From assembly GCA_029959555.1 (NCBI GenBank), contig JASCPI010000001.1, forward strand, positions 124,001 to 188,000: a DNA stretch of 64,000 nucleotides, read 5' to 3'. The stretch is from Lysobacteraceae bacterium PS02065. Lineage in GTDB: Bacteria > Pseudomonadota > Gammaproteobacteria > Xanthomonadales > Rhodanobacteraceae. Of this stretch, positions 1 to 8,930 are shown one piece after another. Position 1 is the first letter of the stretch. Every line of letters begins with the position of its first letter. The notes under the pieces were generated by a model. The model searched no databases. It saw only the letters and a list, made by a program, of their open reading frames with translations, and was not told the DNA's origin. Position numbers and translations under genes: made by a program.

Positions 1-2
1 TC

Positions 3-419
3 GACGACCAGGGCAAGCTCGCGATGACGGTCAGCGGTCCACGCCTCGTGCGGGGTGCCGAGGACGGCTCGATCTTCGTCACGACGCCCGACTACGTGCT
101 CGTCGACAACGACGGCAACCCGTGGATCGGCACCTCGCAGTCGGCCTGGGTCAATCGCGACGGCTCGACGATGCGCCTCGAAGGTGACGTACGCATGCGT
201 CGCACGCCGACGCCCACGCTCAAGCCGGCAACGATCGAGACGGCCGACCTCACCGTGCATCCCAAGGCGCGCACGCTCGCCACCGAGGCGCCGGCACGCA
301 TCACGCAGCCCGGCTCTATACTGAGCGGCACCGGATTGCGCGGCGATCTGAACACGCGAACCATGGAGTTCCTGTCCGATGTCCAGAACACCTTCGAGCC
401 GACCCGCAAGCGCCGCTGA
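3..419 (+). CDS. lptC: LPS export protein LptC, C-terminal part (5' end outside window)
   Basis: The reading frame is already open at the window edge and ends at a TGA at 419, so only the C-terminal half is present. LptC is the bitopic inner-membrane protein that accepts LPS from LptB2FG and passes it to LptA in the periplasm. The visible part is a beta-rich segment with repeated short strands, as in the LptC/LptA jellyroll, and lies directly upstream of lptA and lptB. The end of the gene overlaps the start of lptA by 41 bases, so the three genes are translationally linked. The call rests mainly on fold character and gene order. Confidence 0.85.
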   Translation, partial: DDQGKLAMTVSGPRLVRGAEDGSIFVTTPDYVLVDNDGNPWIGTSQSAWVNRDGSTMRLEGDVRMRRTPTPTLKPATIETADLTVHPKARTLATEAPARITQPGSILSGTGLRGDLNTRTMEFLSDVQNTFEPTRKRR

Positions 420-984
420 CCATGCGGTGCGCGTGCTGGCACCGTGCCTGCTGCTGATCCTTGCGTCGGCGCCCGCATTCGCACTGAGCAGCGACCGCGA
501 GCAGGATCTCACCGTGCGCGCGAACCACCAGAAGAGCATGCTCGGCGGCACGCGCAACCCCGGTGGCGAGCCGGATCACACGCTGCTCACCGGCAACGTC
601 AACATGGCCCAGGGCTCGCTCAAGGCACGCGGCGACCAAGCGCGCATCTTCGACGTCAGCGCGCCGGGGACCGACACCGCCACGCGCCGTCTCGTGCTGA
701 CCGGCACGCCGGCACGCATGGAGCAGCGCCTCGACGATGGCGGCGCCATGAGCGCCCAAGCCGCGACGATCGACTACAACGACGGCACCGGGATCGCCGA
801 ACTGACCGGCGACGTCGTCGTCGTGCAGGAAGGCAAGAGCCAGTTCCGCGGCCCGCACATGGTCTACAACACCAACACCGGCGCGATGGAAGGCGGCTCG
901 TCGGCCGGCGGCGGCGAGCAGGTCGAACTGATCTTCAAACCCAAGCCGAAGCAGCCGCCCGCCTCGTCCGGCGGCACGCCCTGA
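379..984 (+). CDS. lptA: LPS transport periplasmic protein LptA
   Basis: A 201-residue protein. A hydrophobic signal segment (about residues 18-36, ending A-P-A-F-A) is followed by a beta-jellyroll OstA-like domain with the family pattern of 'LTGNV..QGS...A' and '[10 protein letters not shown]' strands. LptA polymerises into the periplasmic bridge that carries LPS from LptC to LptD. The ATG at 379 lies inside the end of lptC. The C-terminus is a Lys/Pro-rich tail. The stop overlaps the lptB start by one base (TGATG), so the two are co-translated. Confidence 0.93.
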   Translation: MSRTPSSRPASAADHAVRVLAPCLLLILASAPAFALSSDREQDLTVRANHQKSMLGGTRNPGGEPDHTLLTGNVNMAQGSLKARGDQARIFDVSAPGTDTATRRLVLTGTPARMEQRLDDGGAMSAQAATIDYNDGTGIAELTGDVVVVQEGKSQFRGPHMVYNTNTGAMEGGSSAGGGEQVELIFKPKPKQPPASSGGTP

Positions 985-1703
985 TGCTGACCGCGCGCCA
1001 CCTGCGCAAGGCCTACGGCGGCCGCACGGTCGTCCGCGACTTCAGCTTCTCGCTCGACCAGGGCGAAGTGGTCGGCCTGCTCGGTCCGAACGGCGCAGGC
1101 AAGACGACCTGCTTCTACATGGTGGTCGGCCTGGTCGCGGCGGACGGTGGCGACATCGCGATCGACGATCGCCCGATCACCTCGATGCCGATGCACGAGC
1201 GCGCGCGACTCGGCGTCGGCTACCTGCCGCAGGAACCCTCGGTGTTCCGGCGCCTGTCGGTGGCCGACAACGTCATGGCGATCCTCGAGCTGCGCCGGGA
1301 CCTCGATGCGGCGGGGCGCAAGGCCGAACTCGACGCGCTGCTCGACGAGCTGCAGATCACCCACATCGCCTCCAGCAAGGGCGTGAGCCTCTCGGGCGGC
1401 GAGCGCCGCCGCGTCGAGATCACGCGCGCACTCGCGGCCAAGCCGCGCTTCCTGCTGCTCGACGAGCCGTTCGCGGGCATCGATCCGATTTCGGTCGTCG
1501 ACATCCAGCGCATCGTGCGCCAGCTCAAGGCGCGCGGCATCGGCATCCTGATCACCGACCACAACGTGCGCGAGACCCTCGGCATCTGCGATCGCGCCTA
1601 CATCATGAGCGGTGGCGGCGTGCTCACCGAGGGCGCGCCCGACGAGGTGCTCGCCAACGAACAGGTCCGCGACGTCTACCTCGGACGCGAATTCCGCATG
1701 TGA
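984..1703 (+). CDS. lptB: LPS export ABC transporter ATPase LptB
   Basis: A 239-residue cytoplasmic ABC ATPase that powers LPS extraction by LptFG. The Walker A motif GPNGAGKT starts near residue 35, and the signature LSGGE, the Walker B LLLDEP and the switch histidine in ITDHN are all intact. The linker motif FAGIDPISV after Walker B is typical of LptB rather than of amino-acid importers. The ATG at 984 overlaps the lptA stop. lptF and lptG are not in this window and are usually elsewhere in the chromosome. Confidence 0.97.
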   Translation: MLTARHLRKAYGGRTVVRDFSFSLDQGEVVGLLGPNGAGKTTCFYMVVGLVAADGGDIAIDDRPITSMPMHERARLGVGYLPQEPSVFRRLSVADNVMAILELRRDLDAAGRKAELDALLDELQITHIASSKGVSLSGGERRRVEITRALAAKPRFLLLDEPFAGIDPISVVDIQRIVRQLKARGIGILITDHNVRETLGICDRAYIMSGGGVLTEGAPDEVLANEQVRDVYLGREFRM

Positions 1704-1982
1704 ACGCCCGCGCCGGCAGGCGCGGAAAAACCACTTCGAAGGACCGCAGCGCGCGGCCCGAAGCGGCGGGAGCGCCGTTTCCGGCACGATCGGTACAGGA
1801 CGACCTCCGCGCCTCGCGAGGGCGTCTGCAGGCGCCTGTGCAACGCCATGCCTTCGGGGCGGAGACGGCTCCGGCCGCGGTCAGCCCCGGAGGTTGGACC
1901 CGTGTCGCCCCGTCGTCAAGACATGACGCCCCGCTGCCTTGGCGTTAGGATTGCATGCAACCGCACTGAAGACCGCTGGGGC

Positions 1983-3428
1983 ATGAAACCCGCGCTACAA
2001 CTCCGCGTCCAGTCCCAACTGGCCCTGACGCCCCAGCTGCAGCAGGCGATCAAGCTGTTGCAGCTGTCGAGCATGGAGCTCGAGCTGGAACTGAACCTCG
2101 CGCTGGAATCGAACCCGCTGCTCGATCTCGCCGAAGCCGAGGAAGACGAGACCACCGAGGAAGAACAGGCCGCGCTGCAGGACTACACCGACAGCGTGCC
2201 GGTCGAAACGGCGCCCGACGCCGAACCGATCGATGCCACACCCGATTTCGACGATGGCCCGCTCGACCTCGGCGCCGAGCGCAACGAGCACCGCAATGCC
2301 GCGGGGACCGACGACGAAGGCCTCGAGTCGCAGGACGCCGAGGCCGAGGATCTGCGCGACCACCTGCTCTGGCAGCTCAACCTGACGCCGTTGTCGGCAC
2401 GCGACCGCGCGATCGCCACGTCGATCATCGAGGCGATCGGCGAAGATGGTTACCTGTCCGAGCCCAACGAGGCGATCGCGGGCAGCCTCGCCGGCCTGTT
2501 CGCGGTCGGCGAGGACGAGGTCGAGGCGGTGCGCCACCTCGTGCAGCGCTTCGACCCGGTTGGTGTCGCGTCGCGCTCGCTGCGCGAATGCCTCGAGGTC
2601 CAGCTCGACGGTTTCGACAAGGATACGCCCGGCCTCGATACCGCACGCCAGATCGTCGTGGAACACCTCGAGACGCTGGCCCGCAACGACCGCGCGAGGC
2701 TCTGCCAGAAGCTGCGCGTGACGCCCGAGCAGCTCGACGTCGCGATCGCGCTCGTGCGTTCGCTGACGCCCAAGCCCGGCGCCGGCTTCTCGAGCGGCCC
2801 GTCCGAGTTCGTGGCGCCCGATGCCTACGCGGTCAAGGTGGGCGGGCGCTGGCAGGTTTCTCTGTCGGCCAACTGCCAGCCGCGTCTCGCGATCAACGAG
2901 CACTACGCGAGCCTGATCGCGCGTGCGCGCCGCGACGACGCGAACTACCTGCGCGGCCAGCTGCAGGAAGCCCGCTGGCTCATCAAGAGCCTCAAGACGC
3001 GCGCCGAGACGATGCTCAAGGTCGCCCAGGCGATCGTGCGCGCGCAGCAGGGCTTCCTCGAGTTCGGCGCCGAGGCGATGCGGCCGCTCGTGCTGCGCGA
3101 CGTCGCCGAGGAGATCGAGATGCACGAGTCGACGGTCTCGCGCGTCACCACGCGCAAGTACCTGCATACGCCGCGCGGCACGTTCGAGTTCAAGTACTTC
3201 TTCTCGAGCGGCGTGTCGACGGTCGACGGCGGCGCCGCCTCGGCCACCGCGATCCAGGCCATGATCCGCAAGCTCATCGACGACGAGAAGGCCGCGCGCC
3301 CGCTGTCGGACCAGGCACTCGCCGCCGAACTGAACCGCCGCGGCATCAGTGTCGCGCGCCGCACCGTCGCCAAGTACCGGGAAGCCCTGAATATTCCGTC
3401 ATCCAACGACCGCTGCCGACTCGGCTGA
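1983..3428 (+). CDS. rpoN: RNA polymerase sigma-54 factor RpoN
   Basis: A 481-residue sigma-54. The N-terminal Gln/Leu-rich activator-interacting region (LALTPQLQQAIKLLQL) starts at residue 14. It is followed by an acidic linker, the core-binding region, the DNA-binding HTH (ESTVSRVTTRKY) and the C-terminal RpoN box ARRTVAKYRE. The frame is open further upstream, but the ATG at 1983 gives the conserved N-terminus of the family. The placement between lptB and hpf/ptsN is the usual proteobacterial rpoN neighbourhood. The 279 bases upstream hold no gene and probably its promoter. Confidence 0.97.
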   Translation: MKPALQLRVQSQLALTPQLQQAIKLLQLSSMELELELNLALESNPLLDLAEAEEDETTEEEQAALQDYTDSVPVETAPDAEPIDATPDFDDGPLDLGAERNEHRNAAGTDDEGLESQDAEAEDLRDHLLWQLNLTPLSARDRAIATSIIEAIGEDGYLSEPNEAIAGSLAGLFAVGEDEVEAVRHLVQRFDPVGVASRSLRECLEVQLDGFDKDTPGLDTARQIVVEHLETLARNDRARLCQKLRVTPEQLDVAIALVRSLTPKPGAGFSSGPSEFVAPDAYAVKVGGRWQVSLSANCQPRLAINEHYASLIARARRDDANYLRGQLQEARWLIKSLKTRAETMLKVAQAIVRAQQGFLEFGAEAMRPLVLRDVAEEIEMHESTVSRVTTRKYLHTPRGTFEFKYFFSSGVSTVDGGAASATAIQAMIRKLIDDEKAARPLSDQALAAELNRRGISVARRTVAKYREALNIPSSNDRCRLG

Positions 3429-3554
3429 GCATTTTCTTCACACGACGATCATGTCGTCTGGGGAACACTCGGGCCCATCGCCGGTCACACGATCAGCGCA
3501 ACGCTTTTTCAAACGCCGAGGCACCTGCCGAGGCGAACCACGAAGGAGGCAGTC

Positions 3555-3875
3555 ATGCAGATCACCGTCAAAGGCCATCAGATCGACGTCACGCCCGCGC
3601 TGCGCGAGCACGCCGAGGCGAAACTCGAGCGCTTGACGAAGCATTTCGATCACTTGCATGACCTTTCGATCGTGCTCAGCGTCGAGAAGCTGCTGCACAA
3701 GGCCGAAGCGACACTGACCGTCTCCGGCAAGGCGCTGCACGCCGATGCCGTCGCCCCCGACATGTACGCCGCGATCGATGCACTCGCCGACAAGCTGACC
3801 AACCAGGTGCGCAAGCACAAGGAAAAGGTCACCGACCACCACAACCACGACGTGCGCGACGCGCGCTACGCCTGA
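3555..3875 (+). CDS. hpf: Ribosome hibernation promoting factor HPF (short form)
   Basis: A 106-residue protein of the RaiA/HPF family, starting with the family pattern 'MQITVKGHQIDVTPALREH'. It has the beta-alpha-beta-beta-beta-alpha fold length of short HPF, and a His/Asp-rich tail. It binds in the 30S decoding channel and, in bacteria with short HPF, promotes 100S dimers in stationary phase. A strong ribosome site (GGAGG at 3543-3547) stands before the ATG. The position right after rpoN is conserved across proteobacteria and suggests co-transcription. Confidence 0.95.
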   Translation: MQITVKGHQIDVTPALREHAEAKLERLTKHFDHLHDLSIVLSVEKLLHKAEATLTVSGKALHADAVAPDMYAAIDALADKLTNQVRKHKEKVTDHHNHDVRDARYA

Positions 3876-3885
3876 CGACCGACCC

Positions 3886-3910
3886 GTCCCGCCGCCCCGT
3901 GCGGCGGGAC
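3886..3910. other. Perfect GC-rich hairpin between hpf and ptsN
   Basis: Arms GTCCCGCCG (3886-3894) and CGGCGGGAC (3902-3910) pair perfectly across a 7-base loop. No T-run follows, so it is not a classical intrinsic terminator. It may moderate read-through from rpoN-hpf into ptsN or stabilise the hpf transcript end. Function is inferred only. Confidence 0.5.
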
Positions 3911-3990
3911 ACCGCGGCACGGTGGTCCACGCGCGACAACGCGCGCATGCCGATGCAATACTTCCGGCTGATTCCGCAAGACCGCCCGCG

Positions 3991-4458
3991 ATGCCCTTCC
4001 TCGAGATCCTCCCGGTCGAACGCGTGCGCGCGTGCCTCGACGTGCCCGACAAGGCCACCCTGCTCGACACGCTCGCCCGCATCCTCGCCGGTTCGCCCGA
4101 CGACATCGGTCCGATCCGCGACGCACTGGTCGCGCGCGAGGCCCTCGTGTCGACCGGACTGGGCCACGGTGTCGCGATTCCGCACGGACGCCTCGAGGCC
4201 GTGCCGGCCCCGCGTGCGGCGTTCGTCCGCCTGGCCGCGCCGATCGAGTTCGGCGCGATCGACGGCAAGCCGGTCGACCTCGTCGCCGCGCTCGTGGTGC
4301 CGAGCCACTTCACCGACCAGCACCTGACCCTGCTCGCCGAGTTCGCCGAGATGTTCTCGGACTCCGGCGTCACCGGAGCCTTGCGCGAGGCCGGCGATGC
4401 CGCCACGCTGCGCAGCGAGCTGGCCACCTTCAGCGCCAACCGCGTGCGAGGCCCCTGA
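3991..4458 (+). CDS. ptsN: Nitrogen-regulatory PTS protein EIIA(Ntr)
   Basis: A 155-residue PTS EIIA type-2 domain. The phospho-accepting histidine is His65 in the motif GVAIPHGR. The frame is open upstream, but the ATG at 3991 gives the family N-terminus. EIIA(Ntr) receives phosphate from the PTS relay and regulates potassium transport, nitrogen metabolism and other targets by protein contact. It overlaps hprK by one base (TGATG). A kup potassium transporter lies at 61154-63037; in E. coli dephospho-EIIA(Ntr) controls K+ uptake through TrkA, which makes a link possible but unproven here. Confidence 0.95.
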   Translation: MPFLEILPVERVRACLDVPDKATLLDTLARILAGSPDDIGPIRDALVAREALVSTGLGHGVAIPHGRLEAVPAPRAAFVRLAAPIEFGAIDGKPVDLVAALVVPSHFTDQHLTLLAEFAEMFSDSGVTGALREAGDAATLRSELATFSANRVRGP

Positions 4459-5408
4459 TGGATCGACTGACCGCCCGGCAACTCTACGACACCGTCGGCG
4501 AACGCATGCAGTTGCGCTGGATCGCCGGCATGCGCGGCGAGAACCGCGCGATCGAGCCCGGCGACAACCAGTCGCGGCGCCCCTCGCAGATCGGCTATCT
4601 CAACATCATCTACCCGAACAAGGTGCAGATCATCGGCACCGAGGAGCTCAACTACCTCGACAGCCTCGATCCGCGCCAACGCTGGGAGACGGTCGAGAAG
4701 ATCATGGCCTACAAGCCGATCGCGCTCCTCGTCACCAAGGACCAGGCGATCCCGGGCGATGTGCGCGAAGCGGCCGAGGAATCGCAGACACCGTTGTGGA
4801 TCAGCCCCAAGCGCGGCCACGAACTGCTGACCTACCTGCAGTACCACCTCGCGCGCGGGCTCGCGCGGCAGATCACGCTGCACGGCGTGCTCATGGAGGT
4901 GAACTCGATCGGTGTGCTGATCACCGGCGAGAGCGGCACCGGCAAGAGCGAGCTCGCGCTCGAACTCATCACGCGCGGCCATCGCCTGGTCGCCGACGAC
5001 GCGCCCGAATTCACCCTGATCGCACCGGACGTCGTCGACGGCACCTGCCCCGAGATGCTGCGCGACCTGCTCGAGGTGCGCGGCCTCGGCGTGCTCAACG
5101 TGCGCGAGATGTTCGGTCACACCGCGGTCAAGCCTTCGAAGTACCTTCGCCTCATCGTCCACCTCGAGCCGATGAAGAACTTCGGCACCGGAGACGCCAT
5201 GAAGCGCCTGTACGGCGACGTCGGCTACCGCGAGGTGCTCGACGTGCAGATCCCGCAGATCGTCATCCCGGTCGCCTCGGGCCGCAACATCGCCGTGCTC
5301 GCGGAAGCCGCGGTGCGCAGCCACATGCTCAAGTCCAAGGGGCTGGACCCCGCGCAGACCTTCGTCGACCGCCAGGCGCACCAGCTGCGCCGCCTGCCGC
5401 CTTGGTGA
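4458..5408 (+). CDS. hprK: HPr kinase/phosphorylase
   Basis: A 316-residue bifunctional enzyme that phosphorylates HPr on a serine and removes the phosphate again. The N-terminal domain is followed by Walker A GESGTGKS (residues 157-164) and, near residue 206, the HprK signature [15 protein letters not shown]. The substrate serine is present in the HPr encoded at 6753-7022. The stop is four bases before the rapZ ATG. Its presence with ptsN and rapZ shows a regulatory rather than sugar-importing phosphotransferase system, as known from many proteobacteria. Confidence 0.97.
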   Translation: MDRLTARQLYDTVGERMQLRWIAGMRGENRAIEPGDNQSRRPSQIGYLNIIYPNKVQIIGTEELNYLDSLDPRQRWETVEKIMAYKPIALLVTKDQAIPGDVREAAEESQTPLWISPKRGHELLTYLQYHLARGLARQITLHGVLMEVNSIGVLITGESGTGKSELALELITRGHRLVADDAPEFTLIAPDVVDGTCPEMLRDLLEVRGLGVLNVREMFGHTAVKPSKYLRLIVHLEPMKNFGTGDAMKRLYGDVGYREVLDVQIPQIVIPVASGRNIAVLAEAAVRSHMLKSKGLDPAQTFVDRQAHQLRRLPPW

Positions 5409-5412
5409 CGCG

Positions 5413-6285
5413 ATGAGCGAAACGACCGGCAAGACCCGCCTCATCGTCGTCAGCGGCCTGTCCGGCTCGGGCAAGTCGGTCGCGCTGCGCACGCTCGAGG
5501 ACCTCGACTACTACTGCGTCGACAACCTGCCCAGCGCGCTGATGCCCGCGTTCGTGCGCGCCGTCAGCGAGGATGCGGGACTGCACCCCAAGCTCGCGGT
5601 AGGCGTCGACGTGCGCAACCGCGCCGACGACCTCGATCGCCTGCCCGGCGTGCTCGCCGGCCTCGCCGAGGTCGGCATCGAGTACGAGCTCGTGTTCCTG
5701 GACACGCGCGACGACGTGCTCATCAAGCGCTACTCCGAGACGCGACGCCGCCATCCGCTGTCGGGCGACGGCCTCGGCCTGGCCGGTGCGATCGCGGTCG
5801 AGCGCAAGCTCATGCAGCCGACCGCGGCGATCGCCGACCGCGTCATCGACACGAGCGAACTCAACGTGCACCAGTTGCGCCGCCTCGTCATCGCCGAACT
5901 CGGCATGTCGGCCGGCATGCTGACGCTGCTGTTCGAATCGTTCGCCTACAAGCGAGGCGTGCCGACCGACGCCGATTTCGTCTTCGACGCGCGCTGCCTG
6001 CCCAATCCGCACTGGAACGCCCAGCTGCGTCCGTTGACGGGCCGCGACGCGCCCGTGCGCGCCTGGCTCGAGGCGCAGGACGACGCCGCGCTGTTCCTCG
6101 AACAGCTGCGCACGTTCCTCGACACCTGGCTGCCACGCTTCCGCAACGAAGGCCGCAGCTACGTCACCACCTGCATCGGCTGCACCGGTGGCCGCCACCG
6201 CTCGGTCCATCTCGTCGAACGCCTCGCCGAACACTTCCGCGGCAGCTACGAGCAGGTGCTGACCTACCACCGCGAGCTCGAATGA
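5413..6285 (+). CDS. rapZ: RNase adapter / P-loop protein RapZ
   Basis: A 290-residue protein with an N-terminal P-loop (GLSGSGKS, residues 15-22) and the C-terminal RapZ domain with the conserved block 'CIGCTGGRHRSV'. In E. coli RapZ binds glucosamine-6-phosphate and guides RNase E to the sRNA GlmZ; in bacteria without GlmZ the target is uncertain. It sits four bases after hprK and upstream of the EIIA/HPr/EI genes, so it is part of the same regulatory operon. Confidence 0.96.
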   Translation: MSETTGKTRLIVVSGLSGSGKSVALRTLEDLDYYCVDNLPSALMPAFVRAVSEDAGLHPKLAVGVDVRNRADDLDRLPGVLAGLAEVGIEYELVFLDTRDDVLIKRYSETRRRHPLSGDGLGLAGAIAVERKLMQPTAAIADRVIDTSELNVHQLRRLVIAELGMSAGMLTLLFESFAYKRGVPTDADFVFDARCLPNPHWNAQLRPLTGRDAPVRAWLEAQDDAALFLEQLRTFLDTWLPRFRNEGRSYVTTCIGCTGGRHRSVHLVERLAEHFRGSYEQVLTYHRELE

Positions 6286-6361
6286 CCCGCCGTCGCAGCC
6301 CCCTCCCGCCGGTGCACGCACTCGGGTACGCTGCACCACTGGGCGGTGGCGTCCCGGGAGC

Positions 6362-6760
6362 ATGGCGATGAGTGTTGGCGTTCTCCTGATGACGCACGAG
6401 GCGATGGGCGAGGCGCTCGTCGGTGCCGCACGCCACGTGCTCGGCAAGCTGCCGATGCCGCTCGACGTGCTCGAGGTCGGCGCGAGCGCCGATCCCGAAC
6501 ACACGCTGCGCGATGCCGCCGCGCACGCGCGCGGCCTCGACGAGGGCGACGGCGTCCTCGTGCTGACCGACCTCTACGGTGCCACCCCATGCAACGTGGC
6601 CCAGCGCATGCCGTCGCTCGGCCTCAATACGCACTGCGTCTCCGGCCTCAACCTGCCGATGCTGCTGCGCGTGCTCAACTATCCCGAACAGTCACTCGAC
6701 GAGCTCGCCCAGACGGCGGCCACCGGCGGGCGCGGAGGAATCTTCATCGACCATGCTTGA
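6362..6760 (+). CDS. PTS EIIA component, mannose (ManX-type) family
   Basis: A 132-residue mannose-type EIIA domain. The phosphorylation histidine is His12 in 'VLLMTHEAMG', and the LTDLYGATPCN motif that follows is typical of the family. ATG codons at 6362 and 6368 are both possible starts. It overlaps the ptsH start by 8 bases. No EIIB, EIIC or EIID gene is adjacent, so it probably works as a phosphorylation-state sensor in the relay rather than in sugar import. Confidence 0.9.
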   Translation: MAMSVGVLLMTHEAMGEALVGAARHVLGKLPMPLDVLEVGASADPEHTLRDAAAHARGLDEGDGVLVLTDLYGATPCNVAQRMPSLGLNTHCVSGLNLPMLLRVLNYPEQSLDELAQTAATGGRGGIFIDHA

Positions 6761-7022
6761 ACAGGACATCACCATCAGCAACAAGCTCGGCCTCCACGCG
6801 CGCGCCTCGGCCAAGCTCGTGCAGACCCTGCACGGCTTCCAGTCCAGCGTGTTCATGATCCACCGCGGCAAGGAGGTCAATGCGAAGAGCATCATGGGCG
6901 TCATGATGCTCGCCGCCGGGCTCGGCTCGGTCATCCGCCTGCGCGCCGAGGGTCCCGACGAGGAAGCCGCGATCGCGGCGCTCGTCGACCTCTTCGAGCG
7001 CAAGTTCGACGAGGGCCAGTAA
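6753..7022 (+). CDS. ptsH: Phosphocarrier protein HPr
   Basis: An 89-residue HPr. His15 (GLHARASAKL) is the EI-dependent phosphorylation site and Ser46 (NAKSIMGVM) is the site for HPr kinase, so it is matched to the hprK gene upstream. The ATG at 6753 lies inside the end of the EIIA gene, giving translational coupling. It is followed after 64 bases by ptsI. Confidence 0.97.
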   Translation: MLEQDITISNKLGLHARASAKLVQTLHGFQSSVFMIHRGKEVNAKSIMGVMMLAAGLGSVIRLRAEGPDEEAAIAALVDLFERKFDEGQ

Positions 7023-7086
7023 CGAACGACATTCCCGACCCGCCGCGCGTACAGGGAGCGCACGGCTCAACGGACAAGGACCGCGA

Positions 7087-8850
7087 GTGCGACTCATTCT
7101 CACCGGCAGCGGTGCATCGCGTGGCAAGGCGCTCGGACGCGCTCGCCTCGAGCAGCCCAGCCGATTCCTCGTCGACGAGACCCCGCTCGACCATGCCGAG
7201 GTCGCCGACGAACTCGAACGCCTAGACGCCGCGCTGACGGTCGCGCTCGCGGAGCTGCGCGCGCTGCGCGACAAGCTCGACGGCCCGCTCGCACGCGAGG
7301 TCGCCGAATTCATCGATGCGCACAGCCTGATCCTGCAGGATCCGGAGTTCGTGCGCGGCCTGCACGACCTCATCGGCAAGGGCCACTACCGCGCCAGCGC
7401 CGCGCTCAAGCTGCAGCGCGACAGCCTCGTTGCCGTATTCGAGGCGATGGACGACGCCTACCTGCGCAGCCGCCGCGAGGACATCGAACACGTCATCGGT
7501 CGTGTGCAGGGTGCGCTCGCGCGCGAGTCCAGCGTCGAGGAGCGCAAGCTCGCCTCGCGCGTCGGCGAGGTGCTGGTCAGCGACACCGTCGCGCCGGCCG
7601 AACTCGTGCCGCTGGCCGAACACGGCCTGCTCGGCCTCGTGCTCAGTGCGGGCAGCACCCTCTCGCACAGCGCGATCCTCGCGCGCTCGATGCGCCTGCC
7701 CATGGTCGTCGGCGCGCACGACGCGCTCTCGCACCTGCGCGACGGCGACCTCGTGCTCGTCGACGGCGACAGCGGCGAGGTCATCGTCCATCCGACCGCA
7801 CAGGACCTCGCCGGCTATCGCCAGTGGCAGCGCGAGATGGCGCAGCAGGACAAGCGCCTGTCGCGCCTGCGCACGGCCGAGACACGCACCCTCGACGGCG
7901 TGCCGATCCAGCTGCACGCCAACGCGGAGCTCGCTTCCGACGTCGCCCAGGCACGTGCCTGCGGCGCCTCGGGCATCGGCCTGTACCGCACCGAGTTCCT
8001 GTTCCTGCAGCGCCGCGATCCGCCCGGCGAGGAAGAACAGTTCCTCGCCTACCGCGACGTCGTGCTCGGCATGGGCGGCCTGCCCGCGACGATCCGAACG
8101 CTCGACCTCGGCGCCGACAAGGTCGACGGCGCCGGCCTCGCGCTGCGCGACGAGCCGAACCCCGCGCTCGGCGTGCGCGGGGTGCGCCTGTCGCTGCGCA
8201 CGCCGCAGCTCATGTACACGCAGCTGCGCGCGATCCTGCGCGCGACCGCCTACGGCCCCGTGCGCGTGCTTGTGCCGATGATCAGCTGCATCGAGGAAAT
8301 CCACACCGTGCGGCGCATGCTCGGCGAGTGTGCGCAGGAGCTGCGCGGCCAGGGCCACGCGATCGCCGACCACGTCGAGCTCGGCGCGATGATCGAGGTG
8401 CCGGCCGCGGCGATCGCACTGCCGTCGATGATCCGGCATCTCGACTTCGTCTCGATCGGCACCAACGATCTCGTGCAGTACACGCTCGCCGTCGACCGCA
8501 ACAACGACGAACTCGGCACGCTGTACGATCCGCTGCACCCGGCCGTGCTCAAGCTGCTCGCCCACGTGATCACGGTCGGCCGCCGCGCGGGCCGCCCCGT
8601 CACGCTGTGCGGCGAGATGGCCGGCGAGACACGCCACACCGCGCTGCTGCTCGCACTCGGCCTCACCAGTTTCAGCATGCACCCGGGCCTCATTCTCGAG
8701 GTCCGCGAAGCCGTCAATGCGCTGGATCGGCGCGAACTGCGCCGGCACGCACCGGCGCTGCTGCGGGCGCAGGACAGGCAAGGCATCCGCGACGGGCTCG
8801 AGACCCTCCACGCCTTGCGGCATGCCGAAGAGACACTCGAGGCGAACTGA
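7087..8850 (+). CDS. ptsI: Phosphoenolpyruvate-protein phosphotransferase (enzyme I)
   Basis: A 587-residue enzyme I that takes phosphate from PEP and passes it to HPr. The N-terminal HPr-binding domain is followed by the active-site His194 in 'GSTLSHSAILARS', then the PEP-utilising TIM barrel with the conserved 'SIGTNDLVQY' and 'LCGEMAG' motifs. The start is a GTG at 7087 preceded by AAGGA. It lacks the GAF domain of EI(Ntr) and so is a standard-size EI. It closes the relay operon begun at ptsN. Confidence 0.96.
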   Translation: MRLILTGSGASRGKALGRARLEQPSRFLVDETPLDHAEVADELERLDAALTVALAELRALRDKLDGPLAREVAEFIDAHSLILQDPEFVRGLHDLIGKGHYRASAALKLQRDSLVAVFEAMDDAYLRSRREDIEHVIGRVQGALARESSVEERKLASRVGEVLVSDTVAPAELVPLAEHGLLGLVLSAGSTLSHSAILARSMRLPMVVGAHDALSHLRDGDLVLVDGDSGEVIVHPTAQDLAGYRQWQREMAQQDKRLSRLRTAETRTLDGVPIQLHANAELASDVAQARACGASGIGLYRTEFLFLQRRDPPGEEEQFLAYRDVVLGMGGLPATIRTLDLGADKVDGAGLALRDEPNPALGVRGVRLSLRTPQLMYTQLRAILRATAYGPVRVLVPMISCIEEIHTVRRMLGECAQELRGQGHAIADHVELGAMIEVPAAAIALPSMIRHLDFVSIGTNDLVQYTLAVDRNNDELGTLYDPLHPAVLKLLAHVITVGRRAGRPVTLCGEMAGETRHTALLLALGLTSFSMHPGLILEVREAVNALDRRELRRHAPALLRAQDRQGIRDGLETLHALRHAEETLEAN

Positions 8851-8930
8851 TCCGCGCGACGCTGCGCCTGCTCGACGCGTCCTGTCCAGACCATCCCCTC
8901 CCGACCACGCTGCAAGGAAGCAGAAGCCGC

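Noticed and set aside
3438..5492. A long minus-strand frame of about 680 codons opposite hpf, ptsN and hprK
   Set aside because: Its translation is an Arg/His/Ala-rich shadow of the genes on the plus strand, all of which have intact family motifs.
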